DNA of 64,000 nucleotides from assembly GCA_027026255.1 (NCBI GenBank), contig JALVOT010000018.1, positions 1-64,000 on the forward strand, given 5' to 3'. Shown in pieces: positions 1 through 8,805 of the stretch (its first letter is position 1; each line of letters begins with the position of its first letter). Below the pieces are notes generated by a model that saw only the letters and a program-made list of their open reading frames with translations, made no database searches and had not been told where the DNA came from. The stretch comes from Caldifarciminota bacterium (GTDB lineage: Bacteria > Hydrothermota > Tepidihabitantia > SM23-42). Both the position numbers and the translations under genes were made by a program.

Positions 1-20
1 GGAAGAATCAGTTTCTTCAT
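1..20 (-). CDS. 5' end of a truncated gene, probably secreted protein
   Basis: Only the first six codons lie in the window (MKKLIL), running off the left edge. The start is supported by a strong GGAGG ribosome site 6 nt upstream and by a consensus promoter at 103-130. The Lys-Lys-hydrophobic beginning suggests a signal peptide. Nothing can be said about function. Confidence 0.55.
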
Positions 21-102
21 TATTTCCTCCTTTCTGTATTACTCACCCAAAATAATCTTTTTTTCTTCTCCGCTATCACCCCCCTTTCAAAACAACTATA
101 AA

Positions 103-130
103 ATTATAGTTAATATTCATAAAATGTCAA
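103..130 (-). promoter_or_regulatory. Promoter for the truncated left-edge gene
   Basis: On the minus strand TTGACA (125-130), a 16-nt spacer and TATAAT (103-108). The leader is about 80 nt and carries GGAGG before the ATG at 20. Confidence 0.6.
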
Positions 131-148
131 GGATAATCCGGCATACTC

Positions 149-242
149 AGGGTCAAATCTCGACATTGGACAAATAACCGCAAAAGATAATAGCCGGGAA
201 GCTCAAAAGAGAAAAAATTGTCCAATGTCGAGATTTGACCCT
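149..242. repeat. 25-bp perfect inverted repeat around a 44-nt core
   Basis: Arms at 149-173 and 218-242 are exact reverse complements; the left arm begins AGGGTCAAATCTCGACATTG. The core is 174-217. The element lies between yraN and the left-edge gene. It has the form of a REP/MITE-like palindromic element and could also terminate transcription of the yraN operon. Assignment to a known family is not possible from one copy. Confidence 0.7.
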
Positions 243-253
243 ATTTTATTTAT

Positions 254-613
254 TTAGAAGGCATCCTCAATATATTCGTATTTCACCTTACCCCCCTCTT
301 CATCAATTGCCAAAACATCAAAATGCATCTCCGAATCAAGGGGTAAATGCCTTAACTGAAGCCAGTAAATGGCTGTTTTTCTGATTCTTTGCTGTTTATA
401 TCTTACCACTGAACTCTGGGGTGAACCATAGTCCCTGCTTCTGCGATACTTTACTTCAACAAATCGAAAAGCCCTGTCTCTCCTCAAAATTAAATCAATC
501 TCACCATATCGAGTGCGAAAGTTGCGGGCAACGATATTATCTTTTCTCGCTTTAAAAAATCTGCGGGCAAGTTCCTCTCCTTTCCTGCCGATTGCCGTCC
601 GATTCAATTTCAC
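254..613 (-). CDS. yraN: YraN/UPF0102 family putative endonuclease
   Basis: A 119-residue protein, the usual length for UPF0102. It has the PD-(D/E)XK-like core of the family: GRKGEELA near the N-terminus, then RYGEIDLI with Glu-Ile-Asp and FVEVKYR with Glu-Val-Lys. The family is predicted to be Holliday-junction-resolvase-like, but its physiological role is not firmly established. It is the last gene of the rpsP operon and overlaps rnhB by 4 nt (ATGA), the common rnhB-yraN order. Confidence 0.88.
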   Translation of the reverse strand: MKLNRTAIGRKGEELARRFFKARKDNIVARNFRTRYGEIDLILRRDRAFRFVEVKYRRSRDYGSPQSSVVRYKQQRIRKTAIYWLQLRHLPLDSEMHFDVLAIDEEGGKVKYEYIEDAF

Positions 614-1194
614 AAGAGTCGAAATGTCTTACGATGGATCGGACAGGAACCATACTTTCTGAGACATTGACGGTGGAGTCGGGTTGGATATCCTTTATGT
701 TGAGCAAATTGGTAAAGAGGATATTTTTTATGATACTCATACATAATTGCATCCCTCTTTACCTTGGCAAGTATAGATGCCGCAGCAATTGATATGCTGA
801 GCTGATCCCCCTTTATTATAGAAACCTGCCTTATCTTAATGTCATCAAGTTTCAAGGCGTCAATCAAAACAATTTCCGGAGAAGGATTCAGGGATTTTAT
901 CGCCTGAGACATCGCCCTTTTGGTTGCCTCAAGAATATTTATTTCATCAATTACAGCTGCATCAACAATACCGAATGAAAATGAAAGGGCATCTTTTTTT
1001 ATTAAACGGAAAAGCCTTTCCCTTTTTTTGGAATTAAGTTTTTTTGAATCATCTATTTCCGGATTAGAATAACCCTGGGGTAAGATTACCGCAGAAGCAA
1101 CAACCGGGCCAGCAAGTGGACCCCGGCCTGCCTCATCGACTCCAGCAATAAGGTTATACCTTTTCCACAGTCTCTTTTCCGGAAACGACTTCAC
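610..1194 (-). CDS. rnhB: Ribonuclease HII
   Basis: Cleaves RNA in RNA-DNA hybrids and at single ribonucleotides in DNA. The protein shows [16 protein letters not shown] with the first catalytic Asp-Glu, LIDAL with the third acidic residue, and a later KVKRDAIM block. The ORF track starts at 1254, which would overlap rplS by 101 nt. I prefer the GTG at 1194: it has AGGGGA about 8 nt upstream and begins just before the conserved LW..Y.LIAGVDE block. This gives about 194 residues, normal for the family. It still overlaps the rplS 3' end by 41 nt, and the Lys/Ala-rich rplS tail is encoded in that overlap. Confidence 0.92.
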   Translation of the reverse strand: MKSFPEKRLWKRYNLIAGVDEAGRGPLAGPVVASAVILPQGYSNPEIDDSKKLNSKKRERLFRLIKKDALSFSFGIVDAAVIDEINILEATKRAMSQAIKSLNPSPEIVLIDALKLDDIKIRQVSIIKGDQLSISIAAASILAKVKRDAIMYEYHKKYPLYQFAQHKGYPTRLHRQCLRKYGSCPIHRKTFRLL

Positions 1195-1573
1195 CGGCCT
1201 TCCCCTGGGCCTCTGATGCAGATTTTGCCGCAGCGGTTTCTGATTTCTTGGCAACCGATTTTTTGGGTTGTTGAGCTTCTTTTATCTTTATCTTGCGGCC
1301 CCGAAGTTTTCTTAAATAATTTAGTTTAGCACGCCGGACCCGACCCCTTTTCTTAATTTCAATCTTGGTAATCATTGGTGAATTAAGGGGAAAGATCCTC
1401 TCAATGCCGACACCTGCTGAGACCTTACGGACCGTGAATGTCTTATTGAGATTCTGGCCCTTTATCTTAATCACTACCCCCTGAAAAGGGGTAATTCTTT
1501 CTTTATCGCCTTCAATAATCTTTGAATAAACACGAACCAGATCTCCGGGCTTAATTTCCGGTATCTCTGCCAT
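1154..1573 (-). CDS. rplS: 50S ribosomal protein L19
   Basis: L19 sits at the 30S-50S interface. The core reads [11 protein letters not shown]...ITPFQGVVI...[20 protein letters not shown], the L19 signature. The ORF track begins eight residues early; the ATG at 1573 is preceded by GGAGGTGCTTG and is the proper start (139 residues). The roughly 25-residue Lys/Ala/Glu-rich C-terminal extension beyond the usual ~115 residues is not part of the conserved fold. It overlaps trmD by 23 nt upstream and rnhB downstream, so translation is probably coupled. Confidence 0.95.
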   Translation of the reverse strand: MAEIPEIKPGDLVRVYSKIIEGDKERITPFQGVVIKIKGQNLNKTFTVRKVSAGVGIERIFPLNSPMITKIEIKKRGRVRRAKLNYLRKLRGRKIKIKEAQQPKKSVAKKSETAAAKSASEAQGKAGEVVSGKETVEKV

Positions 1574-2282
1574 CAAGCACCTCCAGAAGAATCTCAAAAT
1601 CTTTTTTTGTAAAAACCCCAGAACTAATCAGGTCAGGCCGCTGCCTGAGAGTCTTTTCAAATGCCTTTTTCCTCCGCCAGTATGCAATCTGACGGTGGTT
1701 ACCGCTCCTTAAAACTTCAGGAACATTGTAATTCAAAAATCGAGCCGGCCTTGTGTAGAGGGGAGATTCTAAAAGGGAATATTCAAATGAATCACTATAT
1801 GCAGAATCCTGATTCCCAAGAACATCTGGTAAAAGCCGTGTTATTGCGTCGATTAAAATAAGGGCGCCGATTTCACCACCAGAAATAATGTAATCACCGA
1901 CTGATATTTCTAAAGGATTAAATAAATCCTTCACTCGTTCATCAATACCCTTATATCGACCGCAGATAATGAGTATATGCGATTTTTGGGTAAAATATTT
2001 AATCCGCTTCTGGGTTAGAGGCTCACCCCGGGGTGTAAGATAGACCATACAGGTTCTCTTTTTCTGCCGTGCGCTGATCGCCTTATATAAAGGTTCAGGT
2101 TTCAATACCATACCTGCACCACCACCGAATTGATAGTCATCCACTATCCGATCCTGTGCGAATTCTCTGGGGTTTGTAATACAAACCTCAATAACTCCTT
2201 TATCCTGCGCAATCCTTAGTATTCCACAGGATAAAGGACTATCAAAAAATTCCGGGAACAGGGAAACGATATCAAATTTCAT
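1551..2282 (-). CDS. trmD: tRNA (guanine37-N1)-methyltransferase
   Basis: TrmD methylates G37 of tRNAs reading CNN codons and prevents +1 frameshifting. The 243-residue length is typical. Family landmarks are [13 protein letters not shown] at the start, [28 protein letters not shown], the trefoil-knot SAM site [15 protein letters not shown], and a C-terminal [12 protein letters not shown] block. It lies in the rpsP-khpA-trmD-rplS order, but the rimM gene that normally precedes it is missing. Confidence 0.96.
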   Translation of the reverse strand: MKFDIVSLFPEFFDSPLSCGILRIAQDKGVIEVCITNPREFAQDRIVDDYQFGGGAGMVLKPEPLYKAISARQKKRTCMVYLTPRGEPLTQKRIKYFTQKSHILIICGRYKGIDERVKDLFNPLEISVGDYIISGGEIGALILIDAITRLLPDVLGNQDSAYSDSFEYSLLESPLYTRPARFLNYNVPEVLRSGNHRQIAYWRRKKAFEKTLRQRPDLISSGVFTKKDFEILLEVLDGRDTGN

Positions 2283-2365
2283 TATTAGTATCTGTTATAA
2301 CCTTTCTAAAAGGTCTTCAGAATAAAAAAAAGGAACGGAAAAAGGCAAGAGATGTTAGAATTCAT

Positions 2366-2596
2366 TTATTCGATGATTTCCAGAACCGTCCGTTTCCCCT
2401 GTTTCATCGCTGCTGCGGTAATGATTGTTCTGATTGCCTTAGCTGTCCTTCCTTCTTTCCCAATAACCTTACCTAAATCACCTTCACCAACCCTGAGTTC
2501 ATATATAATGCTCTTCTCACCAGCAATTTCTTTCACATCAACCTTATCAGGATTGTCGACCAATGCCTTAACAATGTATTCAATTAGATCTTTCAT
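2366..2596 (-). CDS. khpA: KH-domain RNA-binding protein KhpA
   Basis: A 76-residue single KH-domain protein (YlqC/KhpA family) with the GKVIGKEGR variant of the GXXG RNA-binding loop. KhpA commonly lies directly after rpsP. The ATG at 2596 has a perfect AAGGAGG site, so the TTG start of the ORF track (2602) is unlikely. It begins 2 nt after the rpsP stop. It stands where rimM would be expected. Confidence 0.9.
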   Translation of the reverse strand: MKDLIEYIVKALVDNPDKVDVKEIAGEKSIIYELRVGEGDLGKVIGKEGRTAKAIRTIITAAAMKQGKRTVLEIIE

Positions 2597-2598
2597 AA

Positions 2599-2832
2599 TC
2601 AACCTCCTTTTTCTTTTGCCATTAATTTAGCCACAGTATTGGTAGGTTGAGCTCCCTTCGAAATCCAATACTCGATGCGATCCCGATTTAATTTTAATTC
2701 TTTTTTTCTGGGATCGTAATGGCCCACTTTTTCAATGTATTCAGCATCTCTTGCCTTTTTCGAATCGATAACCACAATTCTGTAAAAAGGCACCTTTTTC
2801 CGACCCATTCTTGTTAATCTAATTTTAACCAT
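2599..2832 (-). CDS. rpsP: 30S ribosomal protein S16
   Basis: A 77-residue S16 with the family start [20 protein letters not shown] and the block [10 protein letters not shown]. It is the first gene of the operon. Its own promoter lies in the 76-nt gap to the 16S gene, with the -10 ending 8 nt before the ATG and no Shine-Dalgarno sequence, so its mRNA is expected to be leaderless or nearly so. Confidence 0.96.
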   Translation of the reverse strand: MVKIRLTRMGRKKVPFYRIVVIDSKKARDAEYIEKVGHYDPRKKELKLNRDRIEYWISKGAQPTNTVAKLMAKEKGG

Positions 2833-2840
2833 AGGTTTTT

Positions 2841-2868
2841 ATTATATATAAATTAAATTATTTGTCAA
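2841..2868 (-). promoter_or_regulatory. rpsP operon promoter, leaderless type
   Basis: Minus strand TTGACA (2863-2868), 16-nt spacer, TATAAT (2841-2846), then 8 nt to the rpsP ATG at 2832. No ribosome site fits in this gap. Confidence 0.7.
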
Positions 2869-2908
2869 GAATAAAAAAATCCAGGGTATCAGGTCTTAAA
2901 TCTCTTTG

Positions 2909-4476
<1,568 letters not shown>

Positions 4477-4498
4477 AAATGAGAGTTGTTTGTTTTTG

Positions 4499-4514
4499 GA
4501 CCCAATACCCTGGA
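4499..4514 (-). other. 5' arm of the pre-16S processing stem (3' arm 2880-2895)
   Basis: The transcript segment 4514-4499 (TCCAGGGTATTGGGTC) can pair over 16 bp with 2895-2880 (GACCTGATACCCTGGA), using two G-U pairs. The arms flank the mature 16S by 22 nt upstream and 13 nt downstream. This is the arrangement of an RNase III-type pre-rRNA stem. Confidence 0.7.
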
Positions 4515-4576
4515 CAAATCTGGAAATAAGTAAATTTTCAAAGAACAAATTTTATAATATTATTTTAAAGCTTAAT

Positions 4577-4604
4577 ATTATAATTAAAATTTGCAAATTG
4601 TCAA
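4577..4604 (-). promoter_or_regulatory. 16S rRNA promoter
   Basis: Minus strand perfect consensus TTGACA (4599-4604), 16-nt spacer, TATAAT (4577-4582), in very AT-rich DNA. Predicted start is about 95 nt before the mature 16S 5' end. Confidence 0.75.
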
Positions 4605-4822
4605 GGGGTAAAAAACATCCACCCCCTATCTAATTTCCATCCTGAACTTTTATAAAAAATCCAGGGCTGCCAGATATATAAGAAAAGCAAGGATAAAAAA
4701 GGCTTTGCGGCGATTAAAACACAGAAACCAAAGGCATCAAGGAAAAGAAGTATCGGTATAACAAATTCCGCCTTACCTTTTGCATATCCTTTATAAATTT
4801 CTTTTGCAATAATTAAAACAAA
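4601..4822 (-). pseudogene. Relic 3' end of a membrane protein gene
   Basis: An open minus-strand frame of 73 codons without ATG, GTG or TTG at a sensible position reads as a membrane protein C-terminus: hydrophobic stretches VIPILLFLDAFGFCVLIAA and PFLSLLFLYIW, then WKLDRGW and a stop. An in-frame stop lies just upstream at 4823-4825. The stop codon TGA is inside the 16S -35 box. Best read as a decayed gene tail; the rest of 4823-4984 shows nothing I recognise. Family unknown. Confidence 0.35.
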
Positions 4823-4984
4823 TCAAACAGAACAAATAAGATAGAAACCCGAAATTATTTGGGGTCGGAATTTACAATAGGGTTTTCCGGGAAGAACTTA
4901 CATCAGATATCCCTTTCCCGGGGAAATTGAAATATTTCTCCAAAATTCTTTAAAAATAATAGAACCGACAATTCCTTAATAATA

Positions 4985-5012
4985 TTGACATCCTATAATA
5001 TTTCGGTATAAT
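4985..5012 (+). promoter_or_regulatory. ruvX-mltG operon promoter
   Basis: TTGACA (4985-4990), 16-nt spacer, TATAAT (5007-5012), both perfect consensus. The ruvX ATG follows at 5027, so the leader is at most about 8 nt and lacks a ribosome site. Confidence 0.75.
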
Positions 5013-5026
5013 TTTTCAATTACGAT

Positions 5027-5431
5027 ATGAGAGTGATGGCAATTGATTATGGAGCTAAGCGGGTTGGGATAGCGATCACTGACCCATTGTGCACGATTTC
5101 CCAACCATTATTGACGATTAAGTTTGACTCGGAAAAGCTCCTTTTTAAACGACTTAAGTGTCTAATAGAAAAAAACAATGTGGGATTGGTGTTGATTGGC
5201 TATCCGATATCTTTAAAAGGAGATACAACAAAAATGTCTGCCGCAATTCGAAAATTTGCCGAAAAACTTGAAAAGATTGTGGGGGTTGAAATAAAACTCT
5301 GGGATGAACGTTATACAAGCCAGTATGCAAAACATCTTCTCAAAGGAGTAAAATCCCGAAAACGAAAAGAACATATTGATCAAATTGCCGCCTCAATTTT
5401 ACTGCGTGAATATCTTGAATCCATAACTTGA
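5027..5431 (+). CDS. ruvX: Putative pre-16S rRNA nuclease / Holliday junction resolvase RuvX
   Basis: YqgF/RuvX family RNase-H-fold protein of 134 residues. The first catalytic Asp is in MAIDYGAKRVGIAITD; then come LIGYPISLKGD, LWDERYTS with the conserved Asp-Glu-Arg, and HIDQIAAS with a C-terminal Asp. The family acts in 16S 5'-end maturation in E. coli and is often beside mltG, as here (1-nt gap). It is the first gene of a five-gene operon and has a near-leaderless start. Confidence 0.92.
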   Translation: MRVMAIDYGAKRVGIAITDPLCTISQPLLTIKFDSEKLLFKRLKCLIEKNNVGLVLIGYPISLKGDTTKMSAAIRKFAEKLEKIVGVEIKLWDERYTSQYAKHLLKGVKSRKRKEHIDQIAASILLREYLESIT

Positions 5432-5432
5432 T

Positions 5433-6398
5433 ATGAATCGCCAAATTATTGCACTTATCATTCTACTTACCCTATTTATCATCTGGCTTGAACCTCTGAA
5501 TTTTGGACCGATAAAAGTAAATATAGCAGAGGGCGTCAATGGAACAGAGATTGCCAAAATACTTTCTCAAAAGGGTGTCTTGCGTGATATCCCTGAATTT
5601 CTATTTTTCTTAAAGATACTGGGTAAGGAACGAAGCCTAAAATCTGGAACCTATGAACTCTACCGATATAAAAATCCCATCTATTTAATTAATAAACTCA
5701 CCCAGGGAAGGGGGGTTGATATCCGGATTACAATCCCCGAGGGATTTACGATTTTTGAGATTGCAGATGTTTTAGAAAAAAACGGGCTTGTTGACAAAAC
5801 GGCATTCATCAGCCTGTGCTGTAACCAGAAATTTATCCGCAGTTTAGGTTTAAAAGGGAAAACATTGGAAGGCTATTTTTTCCCGGACACTTACCTTTTC
5901 AATGAAAACCAGAGTGATACTGAAATCATTCAGGTGCTGGTTGATAATTTTAAAAAACATACAAATAACTTCAATATAACGGATCAAGATTCACTTTATA
6001 AAATTCTTACCCTTGCCTCGATTGTTGAAAAAGAAGCAAAATATGAGGATGAACGACCAATCATTGCCAGGGTCTTTTTGAATCGTATTAAAAAAAGACG
6101 GCCCTTAGAGTCTTGTGCCACTGTGCTTTATGCGATGAAACTCAGAAATATGGAAATCCCCCACCGCCGACTTACCGAGAAGCAGCTGTTGATTAAATCA
6201 CCATATAATACCTATCAAAATCTTGGTCTTCCGCCCGGTCCGATATGTTCACCCGGGATGGCATCACTAAAGGCGGTCATATCTCCGGCCCGGGTTGATT
6301 ATCTCTATTTTGTCTCTATGGGTAACGGCCGGCACCACTTCTCACGCACCTACCAGGAACATCTTGCCGCAAAGGAGCACTACAATGCTAAAAAATGA
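5433..6398 (+). CDS. mltG: Endolytic murein transglycosylase MltG
   Basis: YceG/MltG cleaves nascent glycan strands at the inner membrane. The 321-residue protein has one N-terminal membrane anchor (IIALIILLTLFIIWL), a LysM-like region, and the catalytic domain with LASIVEKEA (catalytic Glu), PIIARVFLNRI, and the ending SPYNTYQNLGLPPGPICSPG...LYFVSMGNGRHHFS. It follows ruvX by 1 nt; its 3' end overlaps the next gene by 14 nt. Confidence 0.94.
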   Translation: MNRQIIALIILLTLFIIWLEPLNFGPIKVNIAEGVNGTEIAKILSQKGVLRDIPEFLFFLKILGKERSLKSGTYELYRYKNPIYLINKLTQGRGVDIRITIPEGFTIFEIADVLEKNGLVDKTAFISLCCNQKFIRSLGLKGKTLEGYFFPDTYLFNENQSDTEIIQVLVDNFKKHTNNFNITDQDSLYKILTLASIVEKEAKYEDERPIIARVFLNRIKKRRPLESCATVLYAMKLRNMEIPHRRLTEKQLLIKSPYNTYQNLGLPPGPICSPGMASLKAVISPARVDYLYFVSMGNGRHHFSRTYQEHLAAKEHYNAKK

Positions 6399-8805
6399 AT
6401 TTGAGGATATAATAATCCAGGAAACACCGTATTACAGGAATCTGGAAAAACGATACCGTGATGTAATGAACTTTAAACGTTACTATAGAGTATTAAAAGA
6501 AATGAATCCCGAAGACAACTTCGTCAAATATCTGGAAAAGAAAAAAGGTAAGGAATTAATCTTTTTGGGACGAAAGATATTTTCACTACAGGAAGAATTT
6601 GTATCAAATTATCTTCTATTCCTTAAAGATGAATCCCGGGTATCACACTGGGATGAGTTTTTTGAGCGGTATAACAAAGCACTGGCAGAAATTTATGAAC
6701 GCTTTGTGGGTCGACACAGTGAACGGGTTATGATTTTTGAAATCGTTAATCGCAAATTGTTACGTGACCTTCTCACAAAATCGCTTGTCGGTAAAGACAT
6801 CAATGAAAAAATTACAATATCAGAACGCTTCGGTAAGGCTGTTAATCAGCTTTTCACCTATATCAGACATTCTCTAACAAAATTTATTCCTATATATGAT
6901 AATTTAATAAATGAATCCTATGAACAACTTCCCCTGCTACCAAGATGCGGGCATAATGAGACCCTCAAACTTCTTGCCAATCAATTTATAAAAAAAGGGT
7001 TGCCCGAACCTATATTCAGCGCCCTTTACCGCAATATAATTTCACTCTACTACACACAGGGAAAACAGGAAATAATCGATTCAATCAATAAAAACAGGTC
7101 TTTAAATAAAGAGTCCTTAATTGAACTATTTGGGTCATATTTTTTCTTTCCTGATGATGATGCCCTGGGTGAAATCCTTGAAACAATGAAAAGTAAGGCA
7201 CGAACAATCATCGGTGATATCAAATTATGTCGAGAACAGATAGAAGGCAAAATGCTGAGTATAAGAAACAAAATAAAGGATATCACAAGTTCCATAAGTG
7301 ATAATCTTACACATCTTGCCGTGAATTTTTCAACTGAGGAATCCATTGAAAATCTAATCAAACGGTTGAAACGATGCTTAATAAGCAGGGGCTACGATTT
7401 GAAAATCTTAAGTGCTCAATATCAACAATACTTAGAACAGGAGAATAATCTCAATGCGGTGTTAAATTTTAAACTGAACGACTTAATGAAATTCATCACC
7501 CGGGATGAATGGGACCCATTGATTATTTTATTGCTCGAGCCGAAAAGAACATTTGATGAAGAAGCGCTCCAGACAATCATTAAAGAAACGGTATCTGAAA
7601 TAAAAAATAATCAACCAGCGATGCAGGTTATGTCTAATTATAAAGTAAGTGGATTTTTAAAGGAAAAGTATAATACAAATATGATTATTGAAAATTTTTA
7701 TAAAATCGTTCAGGAGGTTATTGCACCATTTGTTAAGTCATTAATTCTCGAGGAGATGGTAGATTATTATCCCAAAATATCTGGAGTGGTATCCAGCGAA
7801 GGGATACGGTATCTCGGGGAAGAGATCGTTTCTGGTCGAGCCCTGGTTGTGGAAAAAGACATCAAGGAACAAACCAAAAACCAGACTGAAGAGATTAAGT
7901 CAAATATTTCACGGTACAAAAAACTTGTTTCCATACTTGTCTATGATATTCGCGGTTCTACATTTATGGGCACAAAACTGAAGGACGCAAAAAAAGAAAG
8001 TGAAATCAGGAATCTCTTCCAGGAATCAATGCTCTCGGCGGCGGAAAAGTATGGCGGTATTCCAATCAAGGACACCGGTGATGGCGGGATAATTTTATTT
8101 GCAGCCAACCATTACGATATTAAAGAGAATAAAACACTCATTCCCGAACCCGGCAGCACCCTTTCTGCAGTAAGAAGCAGCCTGCAGATGATTAAGGACG
8201 CAGAAATCTTTGTCCAGGAAAATATTCACAAATATCAGCATTGGTTTCGTGAAGCCGAAGAGCGAAAGATAAATTTTGAGGGTGTTACTTATGCGACACT
8301 CCCGCCTTCCTATAAGACGATTTTTCAGATTGGCATAGGAATTGCCTCGGGTCATTATCCAAAAGAGGTCTATCTTGATAAAAATGCCTTTGGTGAGTTT
8401 GATGTAACCGGGATGCTGGTTCGGGAAGCAAATTTCTACTCAAAGATTAAGGCAAAAGGCAGATCAACCATCGTTTGCGATGATGCTACAGTATACAATC
8501 TATTACTGAATGTAAATAAATTTTCGTTTTTGAGCGAATCCGGTCTGAGGATCGACCCGATGCTTCTTGACCCAGAACAGGGTCTGGAATACTGGATAAA
8601 TCAGAAGGTATCAAGGAAAGGTTTTATACTTGACCTTTATAAAATATTCATATCTGATTTCGGACAGGAGATAAAACATCCAGGCAGTATAAGAATCCTT
8701 GTTGGCGTGGATGACATTGTCATTAATGAAACAGGTGAAATAAAAGATGGTAAAGGCGGTCGGGGTAAGTTTCTTTTTGAAATTTCCAGTGAGGAGGTAC
8801 GATGA
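6385..8805 (+). CDS. Large protein with divergent class III nucleotidyl cyclase-homology domain (paralog A)
   Basis: An 806-residue soluble protein, no signal or membrane segment. The ATG at 6385, with AAAGGAG 8 nt upstream, is preferred over the ORF-track start at 6295. Residues 1-500 are largely helical and unrecognised. From about 510 a cyclase-homology domain follows: VYDIRGST (metal Asp about 521), IKDTGDG (Lys and second Asp about 566), FDVTG (adenine-contacting Asp about 673). The following GxxVNxAAR block is GMLVREANFY, so the transition-state Asn and Arg of true cyclases are replaced. ATP-type base recognition seems kept while catalysis is doubtful. The next gene is a paralog with a 4-nt ATGA overlap. 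Product and ligand unknown. Confidence 0.75.
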   Translation: MLKNEFEDIIIQETPYYRNLEKRYRDVMNFKRYYRVLKEMNPEDNFVKYLEKKKGKELIFLGRKIFSLQEEFVSNYLLFLKDESRVSHWDEFFERYNKALAEIYERFVGRHSERVMIFEIVNRKLLRDLLTKSLVGKDINEKITISERFGKAVNQLFTYIRHSLTKFIPIYDNLINESYEQLPLLPRCGHNETLKLLANQFIKKGLPEPIFSALYRNIISLYYTQGKQEIIDSINKNRSLNKESLIELFGSYFFFPDDDALGEILETMKSKARTIIGDIKLCREQIEGKMLSIRNKIKDITSSISDNLTHLAVNFSTEESIENLIKRLKRCLISRGYDLKILSAQYQQYLEQENNLNAVLNFKLNDLMKFITRDEWDPLIILLLEPKRTFDEEALQTIIKETVSEIKNNQPAMQVMSNYKVSGFLKEKYNTNMIIENFYKIVQEVIAPFVKSLILEEMVDYYPKISGVVSSEGIRYLGEEIVSGRALVVEKDIKEQTKNQTEEIKSNISRYKKLVSILVYDIRGSTFMGTKLKDAKKESEIRNLFQESMLSAAEKYGGIPIKDTGDGGIILFAANHYDIKENKTLIPEPGSTLSAVRSSLQMIKDAEIFVQENIHKYQHWFREAEERKINFEGVTYATLPPSYKTIFQIGIGIASGHYPKEVYLDKNAFGEFDVTGMLVREANFYSKIKAKGRSTIVCDDATVYNLLLNVNKFSFLSESGLRIDPMLLDPEQGLEYWINQKVSRKGFILDLYKIFISDFGQEIKHPGSIRILVGVDDIVINETGEIKDGKGGRGKFLFEISSEEVR

